Source: Candidatus Marimicrobium litorale (GTDB taxonomy: Bacteria > Pseudomonadota > Gammaproteobacteria > Pseudomonadales > Halieaceae). From it: a stretch of 64,000 nt of DNA. The stretch is from contig NZ_SHNO01000001.1 in NCBI RefSeq assembly GCF_026262645.1, positions 248,001 through 312,000 on the forward strand. Reading direction: 5' to 3'. The notes below the pieces were generated by a model, which saw only the letters and a list, made by a program, of their open reading frames with translations, did not search any database and was not told the DNA's origin. Below, piece by piece: positions 15,123-25,765 of the stretch (its first letter is position 1; every line of letters starts with the position of its first letter). Both the position numbers and the translations under genes were made by a program.

Positions 15123-16922
15123 ATGAAATACATCCTCGCTGCTCTAGCCCTGACATTCAGTATGCAGTCCAAACAGGATACCCTCTTGCCAGTTGATCGG
15201 TCGACACTTGGAAATGCAATGAGGCATCTCAATACACTGACAATGACACGCCGCCTTTTGGCCTCGTTGGCTTTCTTTATTTCTGTACTGTTATCGGCTC
15301 AGGCTTTGGCATTTGATGCATGCGCTCAATCTCTAAACTTTGTCTGCATCGGTAGCTTCAGTTATACCGCCAAAAGTAGAACGGAAGTCGAAGTAACGGG
15401 CCGAGCAGTGGGCATCTCTGACACTGAACCATTCATATTTTTGACGATTCCTGCCACAGCTTCGGATGGCACTACCGCCTACAGCGTTACGTCCATTGGA
15501 GATTTTGCTTTCTACGGCAACAACCTCACTGGCGTGGTTTTCGGAGATACCGGTGACGGAAACATCGAGAACAACGTTACGACCATTGGGAACTTTGCTT
15601 TCGGCAACAACGCCTACCTCACGAGCGTGGTTATTCCAGACAGTGTTACAAGAATTGGTGATCATGCTTTTCAAAGCGCGGGAGACGGCCTCACCAGCGT
15701 GACTATTGGGAGCAGCGTTTCAACCATTGGGGATTATGCTTTTTATGGCAACCGTCTCACCAGTGTAATTATTCCCGACAGCGTTACGAGCATTGGGGGT
15801 TTTGCGTTCGCGGGCAACAATCTCAGCCCCGTAAGTTGTGTCAACGACAGCGCCGTCGATAGTGATGGAGCGCCTGATAGCGAGGATAACTGTCCCTTCG
15901 AAACGAACAACGGCGGCATCCTCAACGGCTTGACCATTGGAAAGAGCGTTACGAGTATTGGGGGTTTTGCTTTCAGCAACAACGCCATCGAAAGCGTGAC
16001 TATTCCAGACAGCGTTAGGAAAATCGGGATGTATGCTTTCGGCGAGAACGCCCTCACCAGCGTGACCATTGGGAGCAGCGTGACCAGAATTGGAGATAGT
16101 GCGTTCTACCAGAACGACCTCACCAGCGTGGCCATTCCAAACAGCGTTACGACTATTGGAGGCAACGCTTTCAGCGACAACGCCCTCGAAAGCGTGAGCA
16201 TTCCAAACAGCGTTACGACCATTGGAAGCGGGGCTTTTAGCAACAACGCCCTCGGAAGTGTGAGTATTCCAAACAGCGTTACGACCATTGGAGGCCAGGC
16301 TTTCAGGAACAACGCCCTCGAAAGCGTGACCATTCCAAACAGCGTTACGACCATTGGTTGGAGTGCTTTCGCAAGCAACAACCTCATCAGCGTGACCATC
16401 CCGAGCAGCGTTACGACCATTCAGCCCTATGCTTTCTACGGCAACGCCCTGGTCAGTGCGGCCTTTAATGGTGCCTTTAGTAACTTTGACACCTCTGAGC
16501 TGTTCGATGCAAATCCAAACCTAGCAACGATCACCTACTGTGAAGGCAAAGGGGGTTGGCCGCGGGACTTTTTCAATGGCTCAACGATTATCACGGCAAC
16601 GCCGATAAGTTGTCCCATTGACAGCGATACCGATGGTGATGGAGTGCCTGATAGCGAGGATAACTGTCCTTCTGTGGCTAACGCCGACCAGCTCGATACC
16701 GATGGCGATTTGCAAGGAAATGCTTGCAGCATAGATGACGACGGCGACAATTGGAGCGATGTTGATGACAATTGTCCCTTGGTTGCCAATCCTCAACAGG
16801 ATGATGCTGATGGTGATGGTGTAGGCGACTCATGTGATAACTGCCTCATCACGTCCAACACTGATCAGCTCGATACCGATGGGAATGGTGTCGGTGATTT
16901 GTGTGATGCGATCGGCTGCTAG
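15123..16922 (+). CDS. Secreted BspA-type leucine-rich-repeat protein with thrombospondin type 3 repeats
   Basis: The body is about a dozen 23-residue leucine-rich repeats of the BspA/LRR_5 type (pattern I-P-[ND]-S-V-T-T-I-G-x3-F-x2-N-x-L-x-S-V). It ends in calcium-binding type 3 repeats (DTDGDGVPDSEDNCP...). Such proteins act in adhesion at the cell surface. The start is ambiguous. ATG 15123 has GGAG eight bases upstream and encodes MKYILAALALTFSMQ. ATG 15243 begins a textbook signal peptide (MTRRLLASLAFFISVLLSAQ-ALA) but has poor initiation signals. I report 15123. The N-terminus may be two leaders fused by recombination. One type 3 motif interrupts the leucine-rich repeats at about 15858-15896. 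Confidence 0.8.
   Translation: MKYILAALALTFSMQSKQDTLLPVDRSTLGNAMRHLNTLTMTRRLLASLAFFISVLLSAQALAFDACAQSLNFVCIGSFSYTAKSRTEVEVTGRAVGISDTEPFIFLTIPATASDGTTAYSVTSIGDFAFYGNNLTGVVFGDTGDGNIENNVTTIGNFAFGNNAYLTSVVIPDSVTRIGDHAFQSAGDGLTSVTIGSSVSTIGDYAFYGNRLTSVIIPDSVTSIGGFAFAGNNLSPVSCVNDSAVDSDGAPDSEDNCPFETNNGGILNGLTIGKSVTSIGGFAFSNNAIESVTIPDSVRKIGMYAFGENALTSVTIGSSVTRIGDSAFYQNDLTSVAIPNSVTTIGGNAFSDNALESVSIPNSVTTIGSGAFSNNALGSVSIPNSVTTIGGQAFRNNALESVTIPNSVTTIGWSAFASNNLISVTIPSSVTTIQPYAFYGNALVSAAFNGAFSNFDTSELFDANPNLATITYCEGKGGWPRDFFNGSTIITATPISCPIDSDTDGDGVPDSEDNCPSVANADQLDTDGDLQGNACSIDDDGDNWSDVDDNCPLVANPQQDDADGDGVGDSCDNCLITSNTDQLDTDGNGVGDLCDAIGC
15560..16440 (+). repeat. In-gene 69-bp repeats encoding leucine-rich repeats
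   Basis: Units of 69 bp recur inside the gene with strong DNA identity in the segment ATTCCAAACAGCGTTACGAC. Synonymous positions are also conserved, which implies recent expansion or gene conversion. Copy number may vary between strains. Confidence 0.8.
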
Positions 16923-17218
16923 ACTGCTCGTCTGCGATGGGCTTGGAGTCCCCGGAGACACATTCAAATATAACCCCCGTAATGGGCATTTCCTCGCAAC
17001 GGCTACTCACGGGTATGTGACGGATTGGAACGGCAGCGCTTCCACCGACACCCCTCAGGTAAAAATCGGCCTGTGGCCCCGGTGAGTGACTCCTGTTCGA
17101 CCAGCACCTGCGTCCCGGGTAAGCCAGCGCGGGTATGGTGGTAGCCCAGAAACGTGAAGCCCCAGCCTATCTTGCCCATTCAGGTTTTGCAGTAGGGGGA
17201 AATGCTGAGAAAGGATAA
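16923..17218. other. Region between the LRR gene and tRNA-Leu: decayed gene ends
   Basis: No intact gene. It holds the orphan C-terminal module copy B (16948-17085) running into the 165-bp repeat copy 2. The repeat carries a second reverse-transcriptase fragment on the minus strand, here interrupted by an in-frame stop where copy 1 has tryptophan (KT-stop-MGKIGWGFTFLGYHH). Confidence 0.6.
16948..17085 (+). pseudogene. Orphan C-terminal module, copy B
   Basis: The frame VPGDTFKYNPRNGHFLATAT followed by HGYVTDWNGSASTDTP ends at TGA 17083-17085, inside the 165-bp repeat. It matches copy A at 12368-12498 at DNA and protein level. No start codon with a plausible N-terminus is attached. It appears to be the surviving tail of a gene replaced by the leucine-rich-repeat gene. 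Confidence 0.45.
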
Positions 17219-17237
17219 TGGTACCGGAGGCCGGACT
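17073..17237. repeat. 165-bp direct repeat ending in tRNA-Leu 3' end, copy 2
   Basis: Partner of 14789-14953. This copy is continuous with the intact tRNA gene and overlaps its last 19 bases (17219-17237). It is therefore the native junction between tRNA and element. Confidence 0.9.
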
Positions 17238-17305
17238 TGAACCGGCACGCTATCGCTAGCATCGGATTTTGAATCCGACGTGTCTACCAATTCCACCACT
17301 CCGGC
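17219..17305 (-). tRNA. tRNA-Leu (anticodon CAA)
   Basis: The minus strand gives an 87-base class II tRNA. It has acceptor GCCGGAG paired with CTCCGGT (G1-U72 wobble), a D-arm with GGTAGACA, and anticodon stem TCGGA/TCCGA around loop TTCAAAA, giving CAA. It also has a long variable arm, T-arm GCCGGTTCAAGTCCGGC and an encoded CCA. It decodes UUG. Leucine tRNAs of this type are common island insertion sites, and here the 3' end is duplicated 2.3 kb away at 14935-14953. Confidence 0.97.
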
Positions 17306-17347
17306 ACAGAGGGAAGGGCTACTAACCCGAACGTCGACGGACGCGAG

Positions 17348-17375
17348 TGTATAGCAAGCGACCCTTGAAGTTCAA
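17348..17375 (-). promoter_or_regulatory. Promoter of tRNA-Leu
   Basis: On the minus strand TTGAAC and TATACA are separated by 16 bases. A GC-rich discriminator (CTCGCGTCC) follows the -10 box, which is typical of stable-RNA promoters under stringent control. Confidence 0.6.
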
Positions 17376-17396
17376 TATGCATTGCACTCTGTTCGC

Positions 17397-17425
17397 TTAA
17401 CCTGTGTGCACTTTCCCTGTACACT
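17397..17425 (+). promoter_or_regulatory. Putative sigma-70 promoter for the 17505 gene
   Basis: TTAACC and TACACT lie 17 bases apart, 80 bases before the start at 17505. They are back-to-back with the tRNA promoter. Confidence 0.45.
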
Positions 17426-17504
17426 GCGCGCCGGTTGCACTAGACCCTACTGTTTGTTGTCCTCTGTTGAGGCCATCCATCTGAGTACCTATGGAGAAAA
17501 GAGC

Positions 17505-17762
17505 ATGAAATTGATCAAGAACACGGATGAGTACACAATTTACCAACGTCGCGATGGCCGCTATGCCGTTAAAAATGCTGATAGAGGCGCCGTTAATGGC
17601 GATGAAAAGGTCCGTATCCTGCTCGAAGAAGAGTTAATCAAAGCGGCGGCGCCCGCCGAGCCTGCTGCCGAGGTGGTCGAGGACGCGCCCGCTGAGGATG
17701 CGTCAGCAGATGCAGCAGCGGAAGACGAGGCTGCTCCCGCCGACAAGAGCGCAGACGAGTAG
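17505..17762 (+). CDS. Small acidic alanine-rich protein of unknown function
   Basis: ATG 17505 has GGAGA eight bases upstream and encodes 85 residues. A longer in-frame start at 17382 has no ribosome binding site and overlaps the promoter. The first 40 residues (MKLIKNTDEYTIYQRRDGRY...) look like a small folded beta unit. The remainder is almost only A, E, D and P (AAAPAEPAAEVVEDAPAEDA...) and is probably disordered. The gene has its own promoter and a strong terminator, so it is an independent unit beside tRNA-Leu. I know no function. Confidence 0.7.
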   Translation: MKLIKNTDEYTIYQRRDGRYAVKNADRGAVNGDEKVRILLEEELIKAAAPAEPAAEVVEDAPAEDASADAAAEDEAAPADKSADE

Positions 17763-17781
17763 CACCGTCTTGCGAACAGAC

Positions 17782-17806
17782 AAGCCGGCTCTGTGCCGGC
17801 TTTTTT
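17782..17806 (+). terminator. Rho-independent terminator
   Basis: AAGCCGGC-TCTGT-GCCGGCTT followed by six T. It ends the acidic-protein transcript and lies only a few bases before the queA start. Confidence 0.9.
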
Positions 17807-17810
17807 GTCC

Positions 17811-19998
<2,188 letters not shown>

Positions 19999-19999
<1 letters not shown>

Positions 20000-20319
20000 T
20001 GTATAAACTGTGTTTTTATGTGCCCGAATCACATCTTGAGGCGGTGAAGCAGCCGATGTTTGCGGCGGGCGGAGGTCGCATAGGCGACTATGACAGCTGC
20101 TGCTGGCAGGTAGAGGGCACCGGACAGTTTCGGCCCTTGAGCGGCAGCGCCCCTTTTCACGGCCAGCAGGGCGTTGTTGAGCGCGTGGCGGAATATCGGG
20201 TAGAAATGGTCTGCGAAGACCACTGCGTCAAGGCGGTAGTGGCAGCCCTGCGGGAGGCCCACCCTTACGAGGAGCCCGCTTGGGATGCGGTGTTATTGGT
20301 TACGGAGTTTTCTGGCTGA
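19999..20319 (+). CDS. NIF3-like/YqfO-family small protein
   Basis: The 106-residue product (MYKLCFYVPESHLEAVKQPM... to REAHPYEEPAWDAVLL) matches the stand-alone insert domain of NIF3/YqfO proteins. HPYEEPAWD is the family signature. The fold resembles PII/CutA signalling proteins and the role is unknown. Its ATG overlaps the tgt stop by one base (TAATG), so it is translationally linked to the queuosine genes. Confidence 0.85.
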
Positions 20320-20321
20320 CG

Positions 20322-20933
20322 ATGGAACACACGCTTTTTAACTACTTGCGCGAAACACTATTGCCTCTGGAGGATGTATGGCCCGGTACTATCGGCAGCG
20401 CAGCGCATCCCCAGGCCGGTGTGCTGGTCGGCCTCACCGATGAGGCGGAACCCCGTGTGGTGCTGGGGCGGCGTGCTGCGCATCTGTCACTGCATCCGGG
20501 AGAAATAGCGTTCCCCGGGGGTAAGCGCGAGTTAGAGGATGCATCGCCCTGGCAGACCGCCGCGCGGGAAGCCGGAGAGGAGGTCGGCTTGACTCCCAGC
20601 ATCTCCTCGGCACTGGGCAGGCTGGAGCCTTTGCTCACCCGCACCGGCTTCGAAGTCTATCCCTGCGTCGCGGTAATTCCCGCCGACCCTCAGCTGCGGG
20701 TGGACCCCGGAGAGTTCGACAGCGTCTTTCTGAGTCGTCTTGATACGTTTGCCGACAAAACGCTTTATCGGCTGGAAGTAATGTCTGACGGCGCACGGCA
20801 GCGCAAGGTGCCCCACTATCAAGTGGGAGACGACAACATTTGGGGAGTGACGGCAGCAGTACTGGCGCTGCTGGTCAATGTCGCCTACGATGCGGATCTT
20901 GATTTACAACGGGATTGGACACAAACACCATGA
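20322..20933 (+). CDS. Nudix hydrolase, CoA pyrophosphatase-like (NudL/YeaB)
   Basis: ATG 20322, two bases after the previous stop, gives 203 residues. The Nudix box is complete: G-x5-E-x7-REAGEEVGL within [10 protein letters not shown]...[12 protein letters not shown]. It is preceded by [15 protein letters not shown], which is typical of the CoA pyrophosphatase subgroup (LSxHxGQVAFPGG). The enzyme would cleave CoA or related nucleoside diphosphate derivatives. The stop overlaps the next gene's start (ATGA). Confidence 0.85.
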   Translation: MEHTLFNYLRETLLPLEDVWPGTIGSAAHPQAGVLVGLTDEAEPRVVLGRRAAHLSLHPGEIAFPGGKRELEDASPWQTAAREAGEEVGLTPSISSALGRLEPLLTRTGFEVYPCVAVIPADPQLRVDPGEFDSVFLSRLDTFADKTLYRLEVMSDGARQRKVPHYQVGDDNIWGVTAAVLALLVNVAYDADLDLQRDWTQTP

Positions 20934-21454
20934 TCTACCAGCTCGAAGACAAACGACCGACCCTGTTGGGCAAGGGCCACTTTATCGCGCCCGGAGCTGT
21001 CGTCATTGGCGATGTGGTGCTGCACGAGAACGCCAGCGTGTGGTTCGGTTGTGTGTTGCGTGGCGACGCGGATCGTATTGAGGTCGGCGCGGGCAGTAAT
21101 ATTCAGGATGGCACGGTAATGCATGCGGACCCCGGCTTTCCCATGACAGTGGGTGAGCGTGTCACTATCGGGCACAAGGCCATGTTACATGGGTGCACGA
21201 TTGGCGACCGCACACTGGTGGGCATTGGCGCCATCGTGCTGAACGGTGCAAAGATCGGCAAAGGGTGTTTGATCGGTGCCAATGCACTGGTAACGGAGGG
21301 TATGGAAGTGCCTGATGGTTCGCTGGTGCTCGGTTCGCCCGGGAAGATCAAGTCGCAGCTCACATCAGAGCAACAGGAGGGTCTGCTGCTCAACGCCGAT
21401 CATTACGTTAGCAATGCCCATCGATTCAGCGAGCACCTGAGGGAGTATTCATGA
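20930..21454 (+). CDS. Gamma-carbonic anhydrase family protein (YrdA-like)
   Basis: A left-handed beta-helix protein of 174 residues with hexapeptide repeats ([51 protein letters not shown]). The metal-binding histidines appear in [16 protein letters not shown]. The family includes gamma-carbonic anhydrases and close homologues without proven activity. I prefer ATG 20930, which overlaps the Nudix stop by four bases, over the upstream 20915 codon. It also overlaps the next gene by four bases. Confidence 0.9.
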   Translation: MIYQLEDKRPTLLGKGHFIAPGAVVIGDVVLHENASVWFGCVLRGDADRIEVGAGSNIQDGTVMHADPGFPMTVGERVTIGHKAMLHGCTIGDRTLVGIGAIVLNGAKIGKGCLIGANALVTEGMEVPDGSLVLGSPGKIKSQLTSEQQEGLLLNADHYVSNAHRFSEHLREYS

Positions 21455-21648
21455 GCGCTGCCGACCTCGAGCCCAAATCACCCTGCATCAGCGTCTGCGT
21501 GCTGGACGAGAAAGATATCTGCATGGGCTGTTATCGATCGGCTGAGGAAATCACCGATTGGTTTCTGTGCAGTGATGAAAAAAAGACCGAGGTCCTGCGC
21601 CTGGCGCGCGAACGGCGCGACGCAGATACATCCATCAAATTATTCTAG
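21451..21648 (+). CDS. DUF1289 family protein
   Basis: A 65-residue protein with the DUF1289 pattern [20 protein letters not shown] followed by T/E-E-I-x-W. Four conserved cysteines suggest a small metal-binding fold. Its function is unknown. It is the last gene of a chain of overlapping genes beginning at queA, and its stop abuts the stop of the convergent CNNM-family gene. Confidence 0.9.
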   Translation: MSAADLEPKSPCISVCVLDEKDICMGCYRSAEEITDWFLCSDEKKTEVLRLARERRDADTSIKLF

Positions 21649-22905
21649 TCAGTCGGGCCGTTGAGCCCGCACTGACCGCACCACATTGCCTTCCAGCGCG
21701 AGAATTTCCAGACGGTAGCCGTCTATGCTCAACGCCGCTAGGGCGTCAGGAAATGACTCCAGATGCTCAAGGATCAAGCCCGACAGTGTGCGTGGTCCGT
21801 TGGTGGGTAGTGACCAGTGAAGCGACTTGTTGATCTCGCGAATATGCTCGGTGCCGTCGATAACGTAGCTGCCGTCTCTCTGTAAAAAGATACTCTGCGT
21901 TCGCTCTGCAAAGTTTGATGTGAACTCCCCGACGATCTCCTCAAGAATGTCCTCAAGTGCCGCCAGCCCGAGCACTTCTCCGTACTCATCGACCACCACA
22001 CTAAGGGGCATTTTTTTCTGCTGAAAGTTCAATAGTTGAGTGTGCAGCGGTGTACTTTCTGGCACGAAGTAGGGGGTTTCCATTTCTCTCTGCAGTGCGC
22101 CCCGGTCCAGCCCTGTATCTTTGAGTATTCGGCTGGCGGCGCGCATATGCAGTACGCCCTGAATATTATTTATATCGTCTCGCCAGACAGGCAGCCTCGT
22201 ATGAGCGCTGGTGCGGATGCGGTTGAGAATCTCGTCGTCGCTGTTATCCAGATCAATGCCATACACCTCGTTGCGTGGCACCATGATGTCGTCCACGGTG
22301 ATTTGCTCAAGGTCGAGGATATTAAGCAGTAGCTCCCGGTGCCGCTGCGGTATTAACGCTCCTGCATCGGTGACGATGGTGCGCAGTTCATCTGACGAGA
22401 CATGCTCGTCAGCAATCCTGTCAGTCTGAAAGCCGAGAATCCGAATCAGTCCGTTGGTGACATAATTCACCAGCGCCACTACCGGGTACATAATCTTCAT
22501 GAGAGGCAGCAATATCATGCTGGAGGGGAAGGCAATCTTTTCCGGGTACAAGGCCGCAACGGTCTTGGGCGTGACCTCAGAAAATACGAGAATGACGAGA
22601 GTCAGTATGATGCCCGCGGCGTAAATGCCCGAGTCACCCCAAAGACGGATGGCGATAACCGTAGCGATCACCGAGGCGAACACGTTGACCAGGTTATTGC
22701 CGATAAGAATAAGGCCGATAAGCCTATCCGGTCGCTCCAGCAATTTACCCGCCCGCAGCGAGCCCCTGTGATTCTGTTTCTGCAGGTGCTTCAACCGGTA
22801 ACGGTTGAGTGCCATCATGCCGGTCTCTGAACTGGAAAAAAAACCCGAAAGAAGTATCAGAGCGGCGAGAATAGAGAAGAGTAAACCCAGCGGTGCCTCG
22901 TTCAA
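21649..22905 (-). CDS. CNNM/CorB-CorC family membrane protein (DUF21, CBS pair, CorC_HlyC domain)
   Basis: The 418-residue product has an N-terminal DUF21 membrane domain with FFSSSETGMMALNRYRLKHL and about four helices (ILAALILLSGFF, LIGLILIGNNLVNVFASVIA, AAGIILTLVILVFSEVTPKT). Two CBS domains follow (IMVPRNEVYGIDLDN..., TPYFVPESTPLHTQLLNF...). The C-terminal domain is of the transporter-associated type (DGTEHIREINKSLHW...). Relatives such as YfjD, CorB and CNNM handle magnesium or cobalt transport. It is followed by ypjD on the same strand upstream. Confidence 0.9.
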   Translation of the reverse strand: MNEAPLGLLFSILAALILLSGFFSSSETGMMALNRYRLKHLQKQNHRGSLRAGKLLERPDRLIGLILIGNNLVNVFASVIATVIAIRLWGDSGIYAAGIILTLVILVFSEVTPKTVAALYPEKIAFPSSMILLPLMKIMYPVVALVNYVTNGLIRILGFQTDRIADEHVSSDELRTIVTDAGALIPQRHRELLLNILDLEQITVDDIMVPRNEVYGIDLDNSDDEILNRIRTSAHTRLPVWRDDINNIQGVLHMRAASRILKDTGLDRGALQREMETPYFVPESTPLHTQLLNFQQKKMPLSVVVDEYGEVLGLAALEDILEEIVGEFTSNFAERTQSIFLQRDGSYVIDGTEHIREINKSLHWSLPTNGPRTLSGLILEHLESFPDALAALSIDGYRLEILALEGNVVRSVRAQRPD

Positions 22906-22993
22906 TGCTGGTTTGATCCTCGAGTAAGATAAGGCGGCCTATCTTGAAGAAAAAGCAAAGGCGGGGCAAGCCCCCTTATTTCGTCAGCAGTAT

Positions 22994-23797
22994 TCAGGCT
23001 TTTTGCAGTATGAGTTCCAGTACCAGCTTGGAACCAAAAAATGCCAGCATGAGCAGGGCGAAGCCCGCGAGGGTCAGTCTGACTGCGGTTTTGCTGCGCC
23101 AGCCCAAGCGATAGTGACCCCAGAGCAGAGTCGCGAAAAGGAGCCAGGCGGCGATGGTCAAAACCGTTTTGTGCACCAGGCTTTGAGCAAAGATATCATC
23201 GATAAAAAGCGCCCCGGAGACAATGGCGATAGACAGTAGGCCCAATCCGATCCAGAGCAGTTCAAATAGCATGGCTTCCATAGATTGCAGCGGAGGCAAA
23301 ATTTGGATGATGCCGCGGGTATGACGGTGTTTGAGCTGGTGGTCCTGTAACGCCAGTACGGCGGCTTGCAGGGTGGCCAGTGTGAGCACTGAGTAGGCCA
23401 GTATGGAGCTGCTGATATGCAGGACCATGCCGCCATTAAGTGGGCTGACAGCGGACGAGGTCGCCGGTGCAAAGGTGGAGACATTGACCGCCAGAGCAGA
23501 CAGGGGAAACAGTACGATAAGCAGGTTTTGCATGGGCCTGCGTGTGAGTGACGCAACACAAGCCAGATTGATAACCAAAAATATGAGGGCCGTCACCCTG
23601 AAGAAGCTGAAGTCAGCACCCGTGCTACGAAACACGATTTCCCAGACAACAAGGCCATGGGTAACCAGGGCCGCCAGCCCCAGCGCGCCGACACTGCGGT
23701 TGATTTTTTGGTTGTGCTGGGAGAGTTGCAACAACTGTAAACCGGTCGCTGCCAGATAAAGCAGGGCGCACAGGGGAGCAAGTAGAGTGGCTGGCAT
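22994..23797 (-). CDS. ypjD: Inner membrane CcsA-like protein (YpjD family)
   Basis: This 267-residue polytopic protein has about eight membrane segments. The signature NGGMVLHISSSILAYSVLTLATLQA matches the cytochrome c assembly (CcsA) domain of YpjD, which in gammaproteobacteria sits divergent from ffh exactly as here. Two histidines (LVTHGLVVWE and LVHKTVLTIAAWLLF) could bind heme. The physiological role of YpjD is not well established. Its start region shares the short divergent promoter space with ffh. Confidence 0.85.
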   Translation of the reverse strand: MPATLLAPLCALLYLAATGLQLLQLSQHNQKINRSVGALGLAALVTHGLVVWEIVFRSTGADFSFFRVTALIFLVINLACVASLTRRPMQNLLIVLFPLSALAVNVSTFAPATSSAVSPLNGGMVLHISSSILAYSVLTLATLQAAVLALQDHQLKHRHTRGIIQILPPLQSMEAMLFELLWIGLGLLSIAIVSGALFIDDIFAQSLVHKTVLTIAAWLLFATLLWGHYRLGWRSKTAVRLTLAGFALLMLAFFGSKLVLELILQKA

Positions 23798-23801
23798 CAG
23801 T

Positions 23802-23830
23802 TTGGGGCTTCGGTCCGGGTCAAGTATACT
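23802..23830 (+). promoter_or_regulatory. Putative ffh promoter
   Basis: TTGGGG, a 17-base spacer and TATACT precede ffh by 85 bases. The -10 box is strong and the -35 weak. Confidence 0.45.
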
Positions 23831-23914
23831 GCGTTACTTGTACCGGCTTGTTCGGCGAGAAGCAATAGCGGACCCCCCCTTGTGACGCCGACATCCACAG
23901 ATTAGAGGCATACC

Positions 23915-25288
23915 ATGTTTGAGAGTTTGAGCGACAGGCTGTCTGGCAGTCTGCGCAGCATTACCGGCAAAGCACGCCTGACCGAAGAAAATATTAGCGA
24001 CACCTTGCGCGAAGTGCGTATGGCACTGCTTGAGGCGGATGTGGCATTGCCGGTGGTCAAGGATTTCGTGAGCTCGGTCAAGCAGCGAGCGGTGGGTCAG
24101 GAGGTGATGAGTAGCCTGAGCCCGGGCCAGGCCTTTATCAAGATCGTTCAGTCAGAGCTCGAGGCGATCATGGGTTCCTCCAATGAGCAACTGAATCTCG
24201 CCACGAACCCGCCGGCAGTTATCATGATGGCGGGTTTGCAGGGGGCGGGTAAAACGACCACCGTGGCCAAGCTGGCCCGGCTGCTCAAGGAGCGCGACAA
24301 GAAAAAGGTTACCGTCGTCAGCGCTGACGTATACCGGCCGGCAGCGATTAAACAGCTGGAGACGCTGGCCTCGGAAGTGGGTGTAGATTTTTTCCCCTCG
24401 GCGGTTGATCAGGCCCCGGAGGCTATTGTGAACGCCGCGCTGTCTCACGCTAAAATTCAGTTTAGCGATGTGCTGATTGTCGATACGGCGGGCCGCCTTG
24501 CTATCGACGAGGAAATGATGGGAGAGATCGCGAGACTGCATGCTGCGGTCAAGCCGGTCGAAACGCTGTTCGTGGTGGACGCCATGACGGGTCAGGATGC
24601 CGCCAATACAGCCAAGGCCTTTGACGAAACGCTACCTCTAACCGGCATCGTATTGACCAAGGTGGATGCAGACACTCGCGGGGGTGCGGCGTTGTCCGTG
24701 CGGTCTATTACGGGCAAACCCATTAAGTTCCTTGGTGTTGGCGAGAAGACGGCTGCGCTGGATCCCTTTCACCCGGACCGAATGGCCTCCCGTATTCTCG
24801 GTATGGGGGATGTACTCTCGCTGATCGAAGAGGTCGAGCAAAAGGTCGACAAGAAAAAAGCGGCCAAACTGGCACGCAAGGTCAAGAAGGGCAAGAAATT
24901 TGACCTGGAGGACTTCCGCGACCAGTTGCAGCAGATGAACAATATGGGCGGTATTACCGGCATGCTGGATAAGTTGCCAGGAATGGGCAAGATGAGCCAG
25001 ATGGCAGAGCAGAATCTGGATATGAAAATGTTTGCGCGGATGGAGGCCATGATCGGCTCCATGACCCCCAGAGAGCGCCGCAACCCGGAGCTGATCCAGG
25101 GGAGCCGCAAACGCCGCATTACCCGGGGTTCCGGCACGGAGGTACAGGATCTCAACCGCCTGCTGAAGCAGCACAAGCAGATGCAGAAAATGATGAAAAA
25201 AATGAAGGGCGGCGGGATGGAGAAGATGATGCGCGGCCTCGGTGGCATGATGCCACCGGGCGGACCGGGGGCCATGCCGCCGCGTTAG
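23915..25288 (+). CDS. ffh: Signal recognition particle protein
   Basis: Ffh binds 4.5S RNA and targets membrane proteins to SecYEG with FtsY. The 457 residues hold the N domain, then the GTPase: P-loop GLQGAGKTTTVAKLA, DVYRPAA, VDTAGRL, TKVDADTRGG and FLGVGEK. The C-terminal methionine-rich M domain (MEAMIGSMTPRERRNPELI, RKRRITRGSGT, QMQKMMKKMKGGGMEKM) binds signal peptides and RNA. The length is standard. It precedes the rpsP-rimM-trmD-rplS operon, the common gammaproteobacterial order. Confidence 0.98.
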   Translation: MFESLSDRLSGSLRSITGKARLTEENISDTLREVRMALLEADVALPVVKDFVSSVKQRAVGQEVMSSLSPGQAFIKIVQSELEAIMGSSNEQLNLATNPPAVIMMAGLQGAGKTTTVAKLARLLKERDKKKVTVVSADVYRPAAIKQLETLASEVGVDFFPSAVDQAPEAIVNAALSHAKIQFSDVLIVDTAGRLAIDEEMMGEIARLHAAVKPVETLFVVDAMTGQDAANTAKAFDETLPLTGIVLTKVDADTRGGAALSVRSITGKPIKFLGVGEKTAALDPFHPDRMASRILGMGDVLSLIEEVEQKVDKKKAAKLARKVKKGKKFDLEDFRDQLQQMNNMGGITGMLDKLPGMGKMSQMAEQNLDMKMFARMEAMIGSMTPRERRNPELIQGSRKRRITRGSGTEVQDLNRLLKQHKQMQKMMKKMKGGGMEKMMRGLGGMMPPGGPGAMPPR

Positions 25289-25486
25289 GGCCGCCTCCTG
25301 TCAGCGTTCCCCGCTCATGTGACGCCATAAGTCGTGGATTTACCTCAAAAGAGTGCACTTCGGGCTTTAACATGCCGTCTGTTTTCCGTATGATACGCCA
25401 CCTTTCCGGCCTAGTGCTGGTGGTTTGTCGTGGGTGTGACTGCAGGAACGATCCTGGTGCCCACATTTTTCAGGAAAACACGCATT

Positions 25487-25735
25487 ATGGTAACTATTCG
25501 TCTTTCTCGAAGTGGCGCCAAAAAGCGCCCCTTTTACCACGTGACGGTCACTGACAGTCGCAATTCGCGGGATGGTCGCTTCATCGAGCGCGTCGGCTTC
25601 TTTAACCCGGTAGCCCGGGGTCAGGAAGAGCGTCTGCGTATCGACACCGATCGTGTCGAGTACTGGCAGGGCCAGGGCGCGCAGGTCTCGGAACGTGTGG
25701 CCAAATTGTTGAAGGATGCTGCTGCAGCGGCCTGA
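25487..25735 (+). CDS. rpsP: 30S ribosomal protein S16
   Basis: This 82-residue protein starts [19 protein letters not shown], the S16 signature, which fixes the ATG at 25487 against the longer in-frame start at 25430. It assembles early on the 5' domain of 16S rRNA. It is the first gene of the rpsP-rimM-trmD-rplS operon, which ends at the terminator after rplS. Confidence 0.98.
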   Translation: MVTIRLSRSGAKKRPFYHVTVTDSRNSRDGRFIERVGFFNPVARGQEERLRIDTDRVEYWQGQGAQVSERVAKLLKDAAAAA

Positions 25736-25765
25736 GGTTATGCCGGCTGATCGCAGGCGGTCTGC

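Noticed and set aside
15560-16440. Regular repeats as a CRISPR array
   Set aside because: The 69-bp period is continuous coding sequence for leucine-rich repeats, without spacers or cas genes.
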